Source: Stictocephala bisonia (lineage: Eukaryota; Arthropoda; Insecta; Hemiptera; Membracidae). From it: a stretch of DNA of 64,000 nucleotides. A program made the translations under genes and the position numbers. Below are positions 1 to 12,900 of this stretch, piece by piece. The stretch is taken from positions 1,586,413-1,650,412 of the forward strand of contig JAQJVL010000111.1 in NCBI GenBank assembly GCA_035578905.1, written 5' to 3'. A model generated the notes under the pieces. That model was not told where the DNA came from. It did no database searches and saw nothing but the letters and a program-made list of their open reading frames with translations. The stretch's first letter is position 1. Every line of letters starts with the position of its first letter.

Positions 1-710
1 ATTGCAGGAGACCTGGCTGGAGACCTGGCGTTAGGGCGAGGTACAGTCTGGGCTGAGGTGGTAGACCTGCTGGTACAACAAGGCTGGAGACCTGGCGTTT
101 AGGACGAGTTACAGTCTGGGGTTGTGGTGGTACACCTGCTGGTAGAACCAGGCTGGATACCTGGCGTTTAGGGCGAGGTACAGTCTGGGGCTGAGGTGGT
201 AGACCTGCTCGTTGAACCAAACTGGTGATCTGGCGTTTAGGGCGAGGTACAGTCTGGAGCCGAGGTGATAGACCTACTGGTAGTACCAGGCTGGAGACCT
301 GGCGTTTAGAGTGAGGTACAGTCTGGGCTGAGGTGGTAGACCTGCTGGTACAACAAGGCTGGAGACCTGGCGTTAAGGACGAGTTACAGTCTGGGGCTGT
401 GGTGATACACCTTGCCGTAGAACCAGGCTGGAGACCTGGTGTTTGGGGCGAGGTACAGTCTGGGGCCGAGGTGGTAGACCTGCTTGTAGAAACAGGCTAA
501 GGACCTGGCGTTTATGGCGACACACAGTCTGGGGTCGAGGTTGTAGACCTGCTGGTAGAACCAGGCTGGATACCTGGCGTTAGGGCGAGGTACAGTCTGG
601 GGCCGAGGTGGTAGACCTGCTGGTAGAACCCGGCTGGATACCTGGCGTTTGGGGCGAGGTATAGTCTGGAGCCGAGGAGGTAGACCTGGTGGTAGAATCA
701 GGCTGGAGAT
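1..710. repeat. 69-bp tandem array, left edge cut by the window
   Basis: About ten units. The word ctggcg recurs at 25, 92, 161 and 230, giving a period of 67 to 69 bp. Each unit carries gaggtacagtctggggc and gtagacctgctggtagaacc, with single-base variation between units. The array starts mid-unit at base 1, so it probably continues outside the window. It decays around 700. No open frame spans the units, although 69 is divisible by three. Confidence 0.93.
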
Positions 711-1594
711 GGCAGCTCCTCACATCGCCTCGAGGTTACCGTAGAAGTGAAGAGTTAGCACTTCGCTGTTGGTTGACTATCGGAAACAGCTGATTCCAGT
801 ATATGTACAGTTTGACCGCGTTTAAGAATGAACGTAAAAAACTGCTTATAGGATATGTCTGTCCAACATCTGTTTGTGTATTGGTAAGATTACAAACATT
901 AAATAATATAGTTAGATGTCTCCTCTCTATCTCTCCTCATCTCTCTCTCTCCCTCTCTCTCTCCCTCTCTCTCTCTCCCGCGTATACACCAAATGCATTG
1001 GCTTTGGCTGCCTGTTTCTATAATCAATGGTGTAATGTTCGACAGAGGTTTTCTCTTATGCACATTGTCATAAAATTACATGGACTTGTAATAAAACATA
1101 ACAATACTCAATTTACTACGCAAACACACTTCAAATTCAACATTGAATTTTAATACGACACCAAAGTGACCCGTAGAAGTGAATATTTAATTGCCAGGTG
1201 GGTGCGTGTGGTTGCGCGTCAGTGCGTGGCCGCCACCTGCAGCCAAGTCGATGGACGTTGTTGATATTCATTACACACCGCTGATAAACATCTTAAGACA
1301 GTTTTAAGCTACTCGACTAACACATCTCTTCATCGACATTATTACAGACGAAACCAGTTTCATTAAGTAAATTGTTGTTTACCAGAATGAATAACGATGA
1401 TGTTTCCACTTACTTCACTTTTTATTGAATCCTATTACCTAAAACAATTTTTCACTTATTTAGCTAATTAACAGATCATAATTAATAACCTCTTGTATTT
1501 AACATTCATTCGTCTCAAATTAGAATTTAGTAAATTTGAAAAATCAATTAAATGTGTAATTTTTGGGGAAATCGCCATCTGTTAGTCTGAGTAC
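711..1594. other. Unique AT-rich spacer between two arrays
   Basis: No gene recognised. The stretch holds a CT tract at about 919-979. The 12-mer ccgtagaagtga occurs near 740 and again near 1171. There is a GC-richer patch at 1195-1260. An open frame crossing the CT tract is low-complexity and not supported as coding. Confidence 0.6.
919..979. repeat. CT-rich microsatellite
   Basis: Nearly uninterrupted pyrimidine tract built from ctctct blocks with a few single-base interruptions. Confidence 0.85.
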
Positions 1595-3390
1595 AAAATC
1601 CTTCTATACTTACAGTTTAGTCTCCCGATCAACACGTCGTTTCGTCGTGCGACGTCCAACGCCCAACAAAGTCCCCCAATACGTAGTTTGGTCTCCCGAT
1701 AACACGTCGTTTCGTCGTGCGACGTCCAACGCCCAACAATGTCCCCCAATACTTACAGTTTGGCCTCCCGATCAACACTCCGTTTCGTCGTGTGACGTCC
1801 CTCGCCCTACAAAGTCCTCCAATACTTACAGTTTGGCCTCCCGATCAACACACCATTTCGTCGTGCGACGTCCCTCGCCCTACAAAGTCCCCCAATACTT
1901 AAAGTTATGCCTCCCGATAAACACGTCGTTTCGTCGTGTTACGTCCCATGCCCAACAAAGTCCCCCAATACTTACAGTTTGGCCTCCCAATCAACACGTC
2001 GTTTCGTCGTGCGACGTCCCTCGCCCTACAAAGTCCCCCAATACTTACAGTTTGGCCTCCCGATCAACACGTCGTTTCGTCGTGCGACGTCCAACGGCCA
2101 ACAGTCCCCCAATACTTACAGTTTGGCCTCCCGATCAACACGTCGTTTCGTCGTGCGACGTCTCTCGCCCTACAAAGTCCCCCAATACTTACAGTTTGGT
2201 CTCCCGATAACACGTTGTTTCGTCGTGCGACGTCCAACGCCCAACAAAGTCCCCCAATACTTACAGTTTTGCCTCCCGATCAACACGTCGTTTCGTCGTG
2301 CGACGTCGAACGGCCAACAAAGTCCCCCAATACTTACAGTTTGGCCTCCCGATCAACACACCGTTTCGTCGTGCGACGTCCCTCGCCCAACAAAGTCCCC
2401 CAATACTTACAGTTTGGCCTCCCGATCAACACGTCGTTTCGTTGTGCGACGTCCCACGCCTAACAAAGTCCCCCAATACTTAAAGTTTGGCCTCCTGATC
2501 AACACGTCGTTTCGTCGTGCGACGTCCCTCGCCCTACAAAGTCCCACAATACTTAAAGTTATGCCTCCCGATAAACACGTCGTTTCGTCGTGTTACGTCC
2601 CATGCCCAACAAAGTCCCCCAATACTTCCAGTTTGGCCTCCCGATCAACACGTCGTTTCGTCGTGCGACGTCCCTCGCCCTACAAAGTCCCCCAATACTT
2701 ACAGTTTGGCCTCCCGATCAACACGTCGTTTCGTCGTGCGACGTCCAACGGCCAACAGTCCCCCAATACTTACAGTTTGGCCTCCCGATCAACACGTCGT
2801 TTCGTCGTGCGACGTCCCTCGCCCTACAAAGTCCCCCAATACTTACAGTTTGGCCTCCCGATCAACACGTCGTTTCGTCGTGCGACGTCTCTTGCCCTAC
2901 AAATTCCCCCAATACTTACAGTTTGGTCTCCCGATAACACGTCGTTTCGTCGTGCGACGTCCAACGCCCAACAAAGTCCCCCAATTCTTACAGTTTGGCC
3001 TCCCGATCAACACGTCGTTTCGTCGTGCGACGTCCCTCACCCTACAAAGTCCCCCAATACTTACAGTTTGGCCTCCCGATCAACACGTCGTTTCGTCGTG
3101 CGACGTCCAACGGCCAACAGTCCCCCAATACTTACATTTTGGCCTCCCGATCAACACGTCGTTTCGTCGTGCGACGTCCCTCGCCCTACAAAGTCCCCCA
3201 ATACTTACAGTTTGGCCTCCCGATCAACACGTCGTTTCGTCGTGCGACGTCTCTTGCCCTACAAATTCCCCCAATACTTACAGTTTGGTCTCCCGATAAC
3301 ACGTCCTTTCGTCGTGCGACGTCCAACGCCCAACAAAGTCCCCCAATTCTTACAGTTTGGCCTCCCGATCAACACGTCGTTTCGTCGTGA
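1595..3390. repeat. CpG-rich tandem array, unit about 72 bp
   Basis: About 25 units of 66 to 72 bp. The core aacacgtcgtttcgtcgtgc is followed by gacgtcc, then a variable segment (aacgcccaacaaagt, ctcgccctacaaagt or aacggccaacagt) and cccaatacttacagtttgg. Several CpGs per unit contrast with the CpG-poor surroundings. Higher-order copying is visible: the rare variant aaagttatgcctcccgataa occurs at 1901 and 2555, and cttgccctacaaattc at 2891 and 3253. Because most units are 72 bp (24 codons), frames of up to almost 500 codons stay open. The encoded repeats of type FRRATSNGQQSP are a by-product. Confidence 0.95.
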
Positions 3391-5270
3391 ATAAGAAAAA
3401 GAACTTGTTCATGGTATTAAATTAAATGGATAATACATGTTATGGTCTAACCAAAGTTTATATGATTGCAAGAATATGCAGATGTCTGGTTAAGCTGTAG
3501 GATATTGGTGAAACCCATAGTTGCGCAAGGTTACGAGTTACCGTGTGTTGTCCGGACTAGAGAGTATAGACAGCTTAATAAATTATAAATTATTAAGGTC
3601 TAATTTTGGACGAACGATTGGGATGAAACTAGCTCTCATAGTCAACTGCAAGCTAGGCACTACGCCCATTACGCCATGTGGAAGCGGGAAACTGGAATGA
3701 ATTTCTTCGTTGCGATAATTTTGTTCTGCTACTATTAATATTCAATTGGGAAAGATAGAAAGCAGAGTGTTGGATCATATTCTTCTGACTTTACATGTTG
3801 CATTGACATGTTTGAATAAATACAGACTGGCTGAATAGTTTTTCAACTTGCTAGGACCGTGACCAACATTAGACAGTCACACTTGCACATTTTTAGCCAA
3901 TCTAGAAGCATATTTAAATACCTTCAAGCCTCCTAATTATATCTAAGAAAACGTTGTTTTTCCTTCACTTCGCATGGTAGAGCAATTTTATTCTGTGATC
4001 TACGCTACTGAAGGTTTGACACTCTTCGATTTATAGCTTATGGATATCTAAACAATTATTTGTGTGAAAAACTGCAAAATGTTTAGAAGACATATGTTGG
4101 ACAAATTGCCAATCATGATGACCTTCATAAAATATTCACGCAATGTTACTCGAAACCTGCTACTCCTTTCAATGTTTCCTGGAATTTGTCCAGTTAAGAC
4201 TTAAATTTTATCTTTCGTTCCAATGAAGAAGGCCCTCAAAACATTACCATATCTGTGTCTGTTGCAAAATACAATTTGCATCAAACTCTTTAGGCCATAG
4301 GCTTACGTTTTAAAAATTTCCTCGTTTTTATTCTAGCTTTGGTAGCCGTGCAAACAAAGAAAATTTGTCAAATTTGAAAATACTCAGACAGTTTGAAAAA
4401 TGGTAAATGGGTATGTAGAGATAACGACTAATGTTACATAAAACACACAACGTATTTAAAAACCTATAAACGTAATTTAGCGCAGTGTTTTGTACCGGAA
4501 ATCGACAGACAATCATTAGGACTAAAAATAATAATTATACTAATTATGTACGTTAGACAATTTGCATTTTTAACAATTATAGACACTTTCTGTAAGTAAT
4601 TACCGTTATCAGTCCTTATCAGTGCAATTACCAAAAACGAACCTTGATAATATGCGGGCCCAATCATTAACGACCATGTATCAGCGAAGTTAGACTTATT
4701 GAATCCTGCCAATTATGGACGCTTTTTCCTTAACAGTTAACTAAACTAACTTCTTTGTTTAAATTACTATTGGCTATATTTTTAAAATATGGCCTATTGT
4801 ATTTTATTTAGAAAAACTAGCTACACATAGCTAACAAACACATAGCTAGCGTAAACCTAATTTGATCAGCTGTAATCAAATTTGGAAGAGAAGATTTATG
4901 TATTATTTTAACCCATAGTTACTTAATATATGTACAATTTGATGTTTTTTAGTCGCTCGATTGTATGTATTTACTTTTCGGATTTTCAACCACGACTTAT
5001 ATCGATTACGTATTCGATTACGATGTGGCTTACCTCGACCTGGACGATTCACCAATCTCATAGTCTGTACTAAACTTTGGGCTTTACGTCTAATCATGTG
5101 GTTTTAATATTTCCTATGATGAATTAATTATTAACAGTAAAAATATTTTTTCCATTTGACAAAATTTACCATTGTATACGTCAAAGTCACACTGGTGGTA
5201 TCTCTGTGAATAAATGTGATAGAGAAATAGTTATCTTAATTAGGAGACCCAGTGGTCTATTGGTCTAAGG
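3391..5270. other. AT-rich unique sequence, no gene recognised
   Basis: Open frames here are short (61 to 82 codons) and have no recognisable family. A minus-strand frame at 4903-5097 is rich in Arg and Lys and includes a donor-like site (CGAG followed by gtaagc, near 5034). That alone is not enough to call an exon. Just before the MITE, 5241-5270 has a weak resemblance to a tRNA A-box (tggtctattggtctaagg). Confidence 0.5.
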
Positions 5271-5580
5271 CAGGGCTCCTCACTAAGATTTCATGAAGAG
5301 CCTTATTACTTTTCTCTAAATAATCTAAGGGCCGCAAGTACATATACAAACAGTTTTTTCGTATATTTTCTAGCTTTCATTTCGTCTGCCTCTGCTATTA
5401 ATTTAGTATTTAGTGCGTTTTAACAGCAACAAACCATTATAAACATTGTTTGTTGGCTTATAAAAATACCAAAGCGGTTGTCACTTTAATAAATCATCGC
5501 AGCTCTAAAAAATTTCAAGGACCGCAAAAATTGTGTTAAGGGCTGCATGCGACCCGAGGGCCGCGTAGTGAGTATCCCTG
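5271..5580. mobile_element. hAT-like MITE, 310 bp
   Basis: The ends form terminal inverted repeats: CAGGGCTCCTCACTA on the left and, on the complement of the right end, CAGGGATACTCACTA. CAGGG-type termini with subterminal CTCACTA are typical of hAT non-autonomous elements. The 8-bp flanks (gtctaagg and gtaaaatt) match only partly, so the insertion is old. A second, longer copy of the same family lies at 41106-41576 and shares the internal words gccgcaagtacat, acagttttttc and ggcttataaaaatac. Confidence 0.75.
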
Positions 5581-5683
5581 GTAAAATTAGATAAATAGGA
5601 TTTAATTGATTTAATATGTTATAATATAGAAATTATATATGAATTAGATTTTAATAATAATACTGTAAAAAGTCACAACTCAC

Positions 5684-5900
5684 CATTGTAATGTGTTTGT
5701 AATTGTTTTGGCCCTGTCCTGGTGGAAGAGTGGACCTTCGGTCCAAATCAGGGCAGGTAAAATTAAGAATTGTCAAATTGTCTAAGGCGTCAGGACTTTG
5801 AGCCCGAGGTAGAGATAATGCAGGTTCCGATCCAGGCCTGGACTGAAAGTTTTTATCATCAGTATTCACATTGCCCTCTTGATTCACCCTTTTACTCAGT
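5684..5900 (-). CDS. Candidate internal coding exon, unknown protein
   Basis: Seen on the minus strand: an acceptor-like ttattcag at 5908-5901, 217 bp with one open frame, then ATG followed by the donor gtgagt. The peptide is mixed in composition, polar and proline-containing (segments SRPGSEPALSLPRAQSPDAL and LNFTCPDLDRRSTLPPGQGQ). It is clearly GC-richer than its AT-rich flanks, which is unlike random open sequence here. An alternative upstream acceptor (cacaaag, near 5935) would add about a dozen codons in the same frame. No domain is recognised and no other exon of the same gene could be tied to it. Coding status is inferred from composition plus splice sites. Confidence 0.4.
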
Positions 5901-6204
5901 CTGAATAAGTCCGCTCCACAGAGTAATACAGTCTTTGTGGATAGTTATAAAGGAGATCGATCTCTCATTAAAAACCCCATTTTTATATTTGAGAAACCTA
6001 ATTCATTTAACAAATTTCACAACTTTGTTAGATAATATTTATACTGAAGTAGTCTCCTTTTATATTTGTACCATATCAAGTAATCTTGATTAGATTTAAC
6101 GTACTTTTTGTAAATCTAAGTATCTAACATCTACTGAAAAGATGCATATGATAAAGATCATGACAACAATCTTTTATACTCCATAGACTCCATGACAATG
6201 GGTT
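5901..6204. other. AT-rich spacer, nothing recognised
   Basis: Unique sequence between the candidate exon and the start of the 33-bp array. The array begins abruptly after ggttaatactcccttccc. Confidence 0.6.
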
Positions 6205-7862
6205 AATACTCCCTTCCCTCTCTGTAACATTGTCTTGGCAACTCCCTTCCCTCTCTGTAACATTGTTGCAGCAACTTCCTTCCCTCTCTGTAACATTGTT
6301 GCAGCAACTTCCTTACCTCTCTGTAACATTGTCTCTTCCCTCTCTGTAATATTGTTGAGGAATGTACCTTCCTTCTCTGTAACATTGTTGCAGCAATTTT
6401 CTTCCCTCTCTGTAACATTGTTGCAGCAACTTCCTTACCTCTCTGTAACATTGTCTCTTCCCTCTCTGTAATATTGTTGTGGAATGTACCTTCCTTCTCT
6501 GTAACATTGTTGCAGCAACTTCCTTACCTCTCTGTAACATTGTCTCTTCCCTCTCTGTAACATTGTTGCAGCAACTTCCTTACCTCTCTGTAACATTGTC
6601 TCTTCCCTCTCTGTAATATTGTTGTGGAATGTACCTTCCTTCTCTGTAACATTGTTGCAGCATCTTCCTTCCCTCTCTGTAACATTGTTGAAGCAACTTC
6701 CTTCCCTCTCTGTAACATTGTTGGAGCAACTTCCTTCCCACTCTGTAATATTGTTGTGGAATGTACCTTCCCTCTCTGTAACATTGTTGGAGCAACTTCC
6801 TTCTCTCTCTGTAACATTGTTGCAGCAACTTCCTTCCCTCTCTGTAACATTGTTGGAGCAACTCCCTTCCCTCTCTGTAACATTGTTGGAGCAACTCCCT
6901 TCCCTCTCTATAACATTGTTGCAGCAACTCCCTTCCCTCTCTGTAACATTGTTGGAGCAACTCCCTTCCCTCTCTGTAACATTGTCTTGGCAACCTCATT
7001 CCCTCTCTGTAACATTGTTGCAGCAACTTCCTTCCCTCTCTGTAACATTGTTGGAGCAACTCTCTTCCCTCTCTGTAACATTGTTGCAGCAACTCCCTTC
7101 CCTCTCTGTAACATTGTCTTGGCAACTTCCTTCCCTCTCTGTAACATTGTTGGAGCAACTCCCTTCCCTCTCTGTAACATTGTTGGAGCAACTCCCTTCC
7201 CTCTCTGTAACATTGTTGCAGCAACTCCCTTCCCTCTCTGTAACATTGTTGCAGCAACTTCCTTACCTCTCTGTAACATTGTCTCTTCCCTCTCTGTAAC
7301 ATTGTTGCAGCAACTCCCTTCCCTCTCTGTAACATTGTCTTGGCAACTCCCTTCCCTCTCTGTAACATTGTTGCAGCAACTTCCTTCCCTCTCTGTAACA
7401 TTGTTGGAGCAACTTCCTTCCCTCTCTTTAAAATTATTGCGACAACTTCCTTCTCTCTCTATAACACTGTTACGGCAACTCCCTTCCCTCTCTGTAACAT
7501 TGTCTTGGCAACTTCCTTCCCTCTCTGTAACATTGTCTTGGCAACTCCCTTCCCTCTCTGTAACATTGTTGCAGCAACTTCCTTCCCTCTCTGTAACATT
7601 GTCTTGGCAACTCCCTTCCCTCTCTGTAACATTGTTGCAGCAACTTCCTTCCCTCTCTGTAACATTGTTGGAGCAACTCCCTTCCCTCTCTGTAACATTG
7701 TCTTGGCAACTCCCTTCCCTCTCTGTAACATTGTTGCAGCAAATTCCTTCCCTCTCTGTAACATTGTCTTGGCAACTCCCTTCCCTCTCTGTAACATTGT
7801 TGCAGCAACTTCCTTCCCTCTCTGTAACATTGTCTTAGCAACTCCCTTCCCTCTCTGTAACA

Positions 7863-9929
7863 TTGTTGCAGCAACTCCCTTCCCTCTCTGTAACATTGTC
7901 TTGGCAACTCCCTTCCCTCTCTGTAACATTGTTGCAGCAACTTCCTTCCCTCTCTGTAACATTGTTGGAGCAACTTCCTTCCCTCTCTTTAAAATTATTG
8001 CGACAACTTCCTTCTCTCTCTATAACACTGTTACGGCAACTCCCTTCCCTCTCTGTAACATTGTCTTGGCAACTTCCTTCCCTCTCTGTAACACTGTCTT
8101 GGCAACTCCCTTCCCTCTCTGTAACATTGTTGCAGCAACTCCCTTCCCTCTCTGTAACATTGTCTTGGCAACTCCCTTCCCTCTCTGTAACATTGTCTTG
8201 GCAACTCCCTTCCCTCTCTGTAACATTGTTGCAGCAACTTCCTTCCCTCTCTGTAACATTGTTGCAGCAACTTCCTTCCCTCTCTGTAACATTGTTGCAG
8301 CAACTTCCTTACCTCTCTGTAACATTGTCTCTTCCCTCTCTGTAATATTGTTGAGGAATGTACCTTCCTTCTCTGTAACATTGTTGCAGCAATTTTCTTC
8401 CCTCTCTGTAACATTGTTGCAGCAACTTCCTTACCTCTCTGTAACATTGTCTCTTCCCTCTCTGTAATATTGTTGTGGAATGTACCTTCCTTCTCTGTAA
8501 CATTGTTGCAGCAACTTCCTTACCTCTCTGTAACATTGTCTCTTCCCTCTCTGTAACATTGTTGCAGCAACTTCCTTACCTCTCTGTAACATTGTCTCTT
8601 CCCTCTCTGTAATATTGTTGTGGAATGTACCTTCCTTCTCTGTAACATTGTTGCAGCATCTTCCTTCCCTCTCTGTAACATTGTTGAAGCAACTTCCTTC
8701 CCTCTCTGTAACATTGTTGGAGCAACTTTCTTCCCACTCTGTAATATTGTTGTGGAATGTACCTTCCCTCTCTGTAACATTGTTGGAGCAACTTCCTTCT
8801 CTCTCTGTAACATTGTTGCAGCAACTTCCTTCCCTCTCTGTAACATTGTTGCAGCAACTTCCTTCCCTCTCTGTAACATTGTCTTAGCAACTCCCTTCCC
8901 TCTCTGTAACATTGTTGCAGCAACTCCCTTCCCTCTCTGTAACATTGTCTTGGCAACTCCCTTCCCTCTCTGTAACATTGTTGCAGCAACTTCCTTCCCT
9001 CTCTGTAACATTGTTGGAGCAACTTCCTTCCCTCTCTTTAAAATTATTGCGACAACTTCCTTCTCTCTCTATAACACTGTTACGGCAACTCCCTTCCCTC
9101 TCTGTAACATTGTCTTGGCAACTTCCTTCCCTCTCTGTAACACTGTCTTGGCAACTCCCTTCCCTCTCTGTAACATTGTTGCAGCAACTCCCTTCCCTCT
9201 CTGTAACATTGTCTTGGCAACTCCCTTCCCTCTCTGTAACATTGTCTTGGCAACTCCCTTCCCTCTCTGTAACATTGTTGCAGCAACTTCCTTCCCTCTC
9301 TGTAACATTGTTGCAGCAACTTCCTTCCCTCTCTGTAACATTGTTGCAGCAACTTCCTTACCTCTCTGTAACATTGTCTCTTCCCTCTCTGTAATATTGT
9401 TGAGGAATGTACCTTCCTTCTCTGTAACATTGTTGCAGCAATTTTCTTCCCTCTCTGTAACATTGTTGCAGCAACTTCCTTACCTCTCTGTAACATTGTC
9501 TCTTCCCTCTCTGTAATATTGTTGTGGAATGTACCTTCCTTCTCTGTAACATTGTTGCAGCAACTTCCTTACCTCTCTGTAACATTGTCTCTTCCCTCTC
9601 TGTAACATTGTTGCAGCAACTTCCTTACCTCTCTGTAACATTGTCTCTTCCCTCTCTGTAATATTGTTGTGGAATGTACCTTCCTTCTCTGTAACATTGT
9701 TGCAGCATCTTCCTTCCCTCTCTGTAACATTGTTGAAGCAACTTCCTTCCCTCTCTGTAACATTGTTGGAGCAACTTTCTTCCCACTCTGTAATATTGTT
9801 GTGGAATGTACCTTCCCTCTCTGTAACATTGTTGGAGCAACTTCCTTCTCTCTCTGTAACATTGTTGCAGCAACTTCCTTCCCTCTCTGTAACATTGTTG
9901 GAGCAACTCCCTTCCCTCTCTGTAACATT
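7863..9929. repeat. Tandem 1,049-bp higher-order duplication inside the 33-bp array
   Basis: Blocks starting near 7863 and 8912 are near-identical, offset by 1,049 bp. This includes the diagnostic aberrant unit tctttaaaattattgcgaca (near 7988 and 9037), the 23-bp short units and the gttgaggaatgtacc variant. A block near 6313 matches the one at 8309 with an offset of 1,996 bp. Similar blocks start near 12167, 13302 and 14315 (offsets 1,135 and 1,013). The pattern indicates recent unequal exchange or gene-conversion-like amplification. Confidence 0.85.
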
Positions 9930-12900
9930 GTTGGAGCAACTCCCTTCCCTCTCTATAACATTGTTGCAGCAACTCCCTTCCCTCTATGTAACATTGTTGG
10001 AGCAACTCCCTTCCCTCTCTGTAACATTGTCTTGGCAACCTCATTCCCTCTCTGTAACATTGTTGCAGCAACTTCCTTCCCTCTCTGTAACATTGTTGGA
10101 GCAACTCTCTTCCCTCTCTGTAACATTGTTGCAGCAACTCCCTTCCCTCTCTGTAACATTGTCTTGGCAACTTCCTTCCCTCTCTGTAACATTGTTGGAG
10201 CAACTCCCTTCCCTCTCTGTAACATTGTTGGAGCAACTCCCTTCCCTCTCTGTAACATTGTCTTGGCAACTCCCTTCCCTCTCTGTAACATTGTTGCAGC
10301 AACTTCCTTCCCTCTCTGTAACATTGTTGGAGCAACTTCCTTCCCTCTCTTTAAAATTATTGCGACAACTTCCTTCTCTCTCTATAACACTGTTACGGCA
10401 ACTCCCTTCCCTCTCTGTAACATTGTCTTGGCAACTTCCTTCCCTCTCTGTAACATTGTCTTGGCAACTCCCTTCCCTCTCTGTAACATTGTTGCAGCAA
10501 CTTCCTTCCCTCTCTGTAACATTGTCTTGGCAACTCCCTTCCCTCTCTGTAACATTGTTGCAGCAACTTCCTTCCCTCTCTGTAACATTGTTGGAGCAAC
10601 TCCCTTCCCTCTCTGTAACATTGTCTTGGCAACTCCCTTCCCTCTCTGTAACATTGTTGCAGCAACTTCCTTCCCTCTCTGTAACATTGTCTTGGCAACT
10701 CCCTTCCCTCTCTGTAACATTGTTGCAGCAACTTCCTTCCCTCTCTGTAACATTGTCTTGGCAACTCCCTTCCCTCTCTGTAACATTGTTGCAGCAACTC
10801 CCTTCCCTCTCTGTAACATTGTCTTGGCAACTCCCTTCCCTCTCTGTAACATTGTTGCAGCAACTTCCTTCCCTCTCTGTAACATTGTTGGAGCAACTTC
10901 CTTCCCTCTCTTTAAAATTATTGCGACAACTTCCTTCTCTCTCTATAACACTGTTACGGCAACTCCCTTCCCTCTCTGTAACATTGTCTTGGCAACTTCC
11001 TTCCCTCTCTGTAACATTGTCTTGGCAACTCCCTTCCCTCTCTGTAACATTGTTGCAGCAACTCCCTTCCCTCTCTGTAACATTGTCTTGGCAACTCCCT
11101 TCCCTCTCTGTAACATTGTTGCAGCAACTTCCTTCCCTCTCTGTAACATTGTTGCAGCAACTTCCTTCCCTCTCTGTAACATTGTTGCAGCAACTCCCTT
11201 CCCTCTCTGTAACATTGTTGGAGCAACTCCCTTCCCTCTCTATAACATTGTTGCAGCAACTCCCTTCCCTCTCTGTAACATTGTTGGAGCAACTCCCTTC
11301 CCTCTCTGTAACATTGTCTTGGCAACCTCATTCCCTCTCTGTAACATTGTTGCAGCAACTTCCTTCCCTCTCTGTAACATTGTTGGAGCAACTCTCTTCC
11401 CTCTCTGTAACACTGTTGCAGCAACTCCCTTCCCTCTCTGTAACATTGTCTTGGCAACTTCCTTCCCTCTCTGTAACATTGTTGGAGCAACTCCCTTCCC
11501 TCTCTGTAACATTGTTGGAGCAACTCCCTTCCCTCTCTGTAACATTGTTGCAGCAACTCCCTTCCCTCTCTGTAACATTGTTGGAGCAACTCCCTTCCCT
11601 CTCTGTAACATTGTTGGAGCAACTCCCTTCCCTCTCTGTAACATTGTTGCAGCAACTCCCTTCTCTCTCTGTAACATTGTCTTGGCAACTCCCTTCCCTC
11701 TCTGTAACATTGTTGCAGCAACTTCCTTCCCTCTCTGTAACATTGTTGGAGCAACTTCCTTCCCTCTCTTTAAAATTATTGCGACAACTTCCTTCTCTCT
11801 CTATAACACTGTTACGGCAACTCCCTTCCCTCTCTGTAACATTGTCTTGGCAACTTCCTTCCCTCTCTGTAACATTGTCTTGGCAACTCCCTTCCCTCTC
11901 TGTAACATTGTTGCAGCAACTCCCTTCCCTCTCTGTAACATTGTCTTGGCAACTCCCTTCCCTCTCTGTAACATTGTTGCAGCAACTCCCTTCCCTCTCT
12001 GTAACATTGTCTTGGCAACTCCCTTCCCTCTCTGTAACATTGTTGCAGCAACTCCCTTCCTTCTCTGTAACATTGTTGCAGCAATTTTCTTCCCTCTCTG
12101 TAACATTGTTGCAGCAACTTCCTTACCTCTCTGTAACATTGTCTCTTCCCTCTCTGTAATATTGTTGTGGAATGTACCTTCCTTCTCTGTAACATTGTTG
12201 CAGCATCTTCCTTCCCTCTCTGTAACATTGTTGAAGCAACTTCCTTCCCTCTCTGTAACATTGTTGGAGCAACTTCCTTCCCACTCTGTAATATTGTTGT
12301 GGAATGTACCTTCCCTCTCTGTAACATTGTTGGAGCAAATTCCTTCTCTCTCTGTAACATTGTTGCAGCAACTTCCTTCCCTCTCTGTAACATTGTCTTG
12401 GCAACTCCCTTCCCTCTCTGTAACATTGTTGCAGCAACTTCCTTCCCTCTCTGTAACATTGTCTTGGCAACTCCCTTCCCTCTCTGTAACATTGTTGCAG
12501 CAACTCCCTTCCCTCTCTGTAACATTGTCTTGGCAACTCCCTTCCCTCTCTGTAACATTGTTGCAGCAACTTCCTTCCCTCTCTGTAACATTGTTGGAGC
12601 AACTTCCTTCCCTCTCTTTAAAATTATTGCAACAACTTCCTCCTCTCTCTATAACACTGTTACGGCAACTCCCTTCCCTCTCTGTAACATTGTCTTGGCA
12701 ACTTCCTTCCCTCTCTGTAACATTGTCTTGGCAACTCCCTTCCCTCTCTGTAACATTGTTGCAGCAACTTCCTTCCCTCTCTGTAACATTGTTGGAGCAA
12801 CTCCCTTCCCTCTCTGTAACATTGTCTTGGCAACTCCCTTCCCTCTCTGTAACATTGTTGCAGCAACTTCCTTCCCTCTCTGTAACATTGTCTTGGCTAC

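Noticed and set aside
1595..3390. CENP-B box in the 72-bp unit
   Set aside because: TTCG is present but the required A and CGGG positions are not.
1563..3394. Frames of up to 495 codons in the 72-bp array
   Set aside because: Overlapping frames in all three phases of the plus strand with the same shuffled peptides; unit length divisible by three explains them.
5901..5945. NMNAT-like LLCGAD motif upstream of the 5684-5900 exon candidate
   Set aside because: Only six to seven residues match and the following sequence does not resemble the enzyme.
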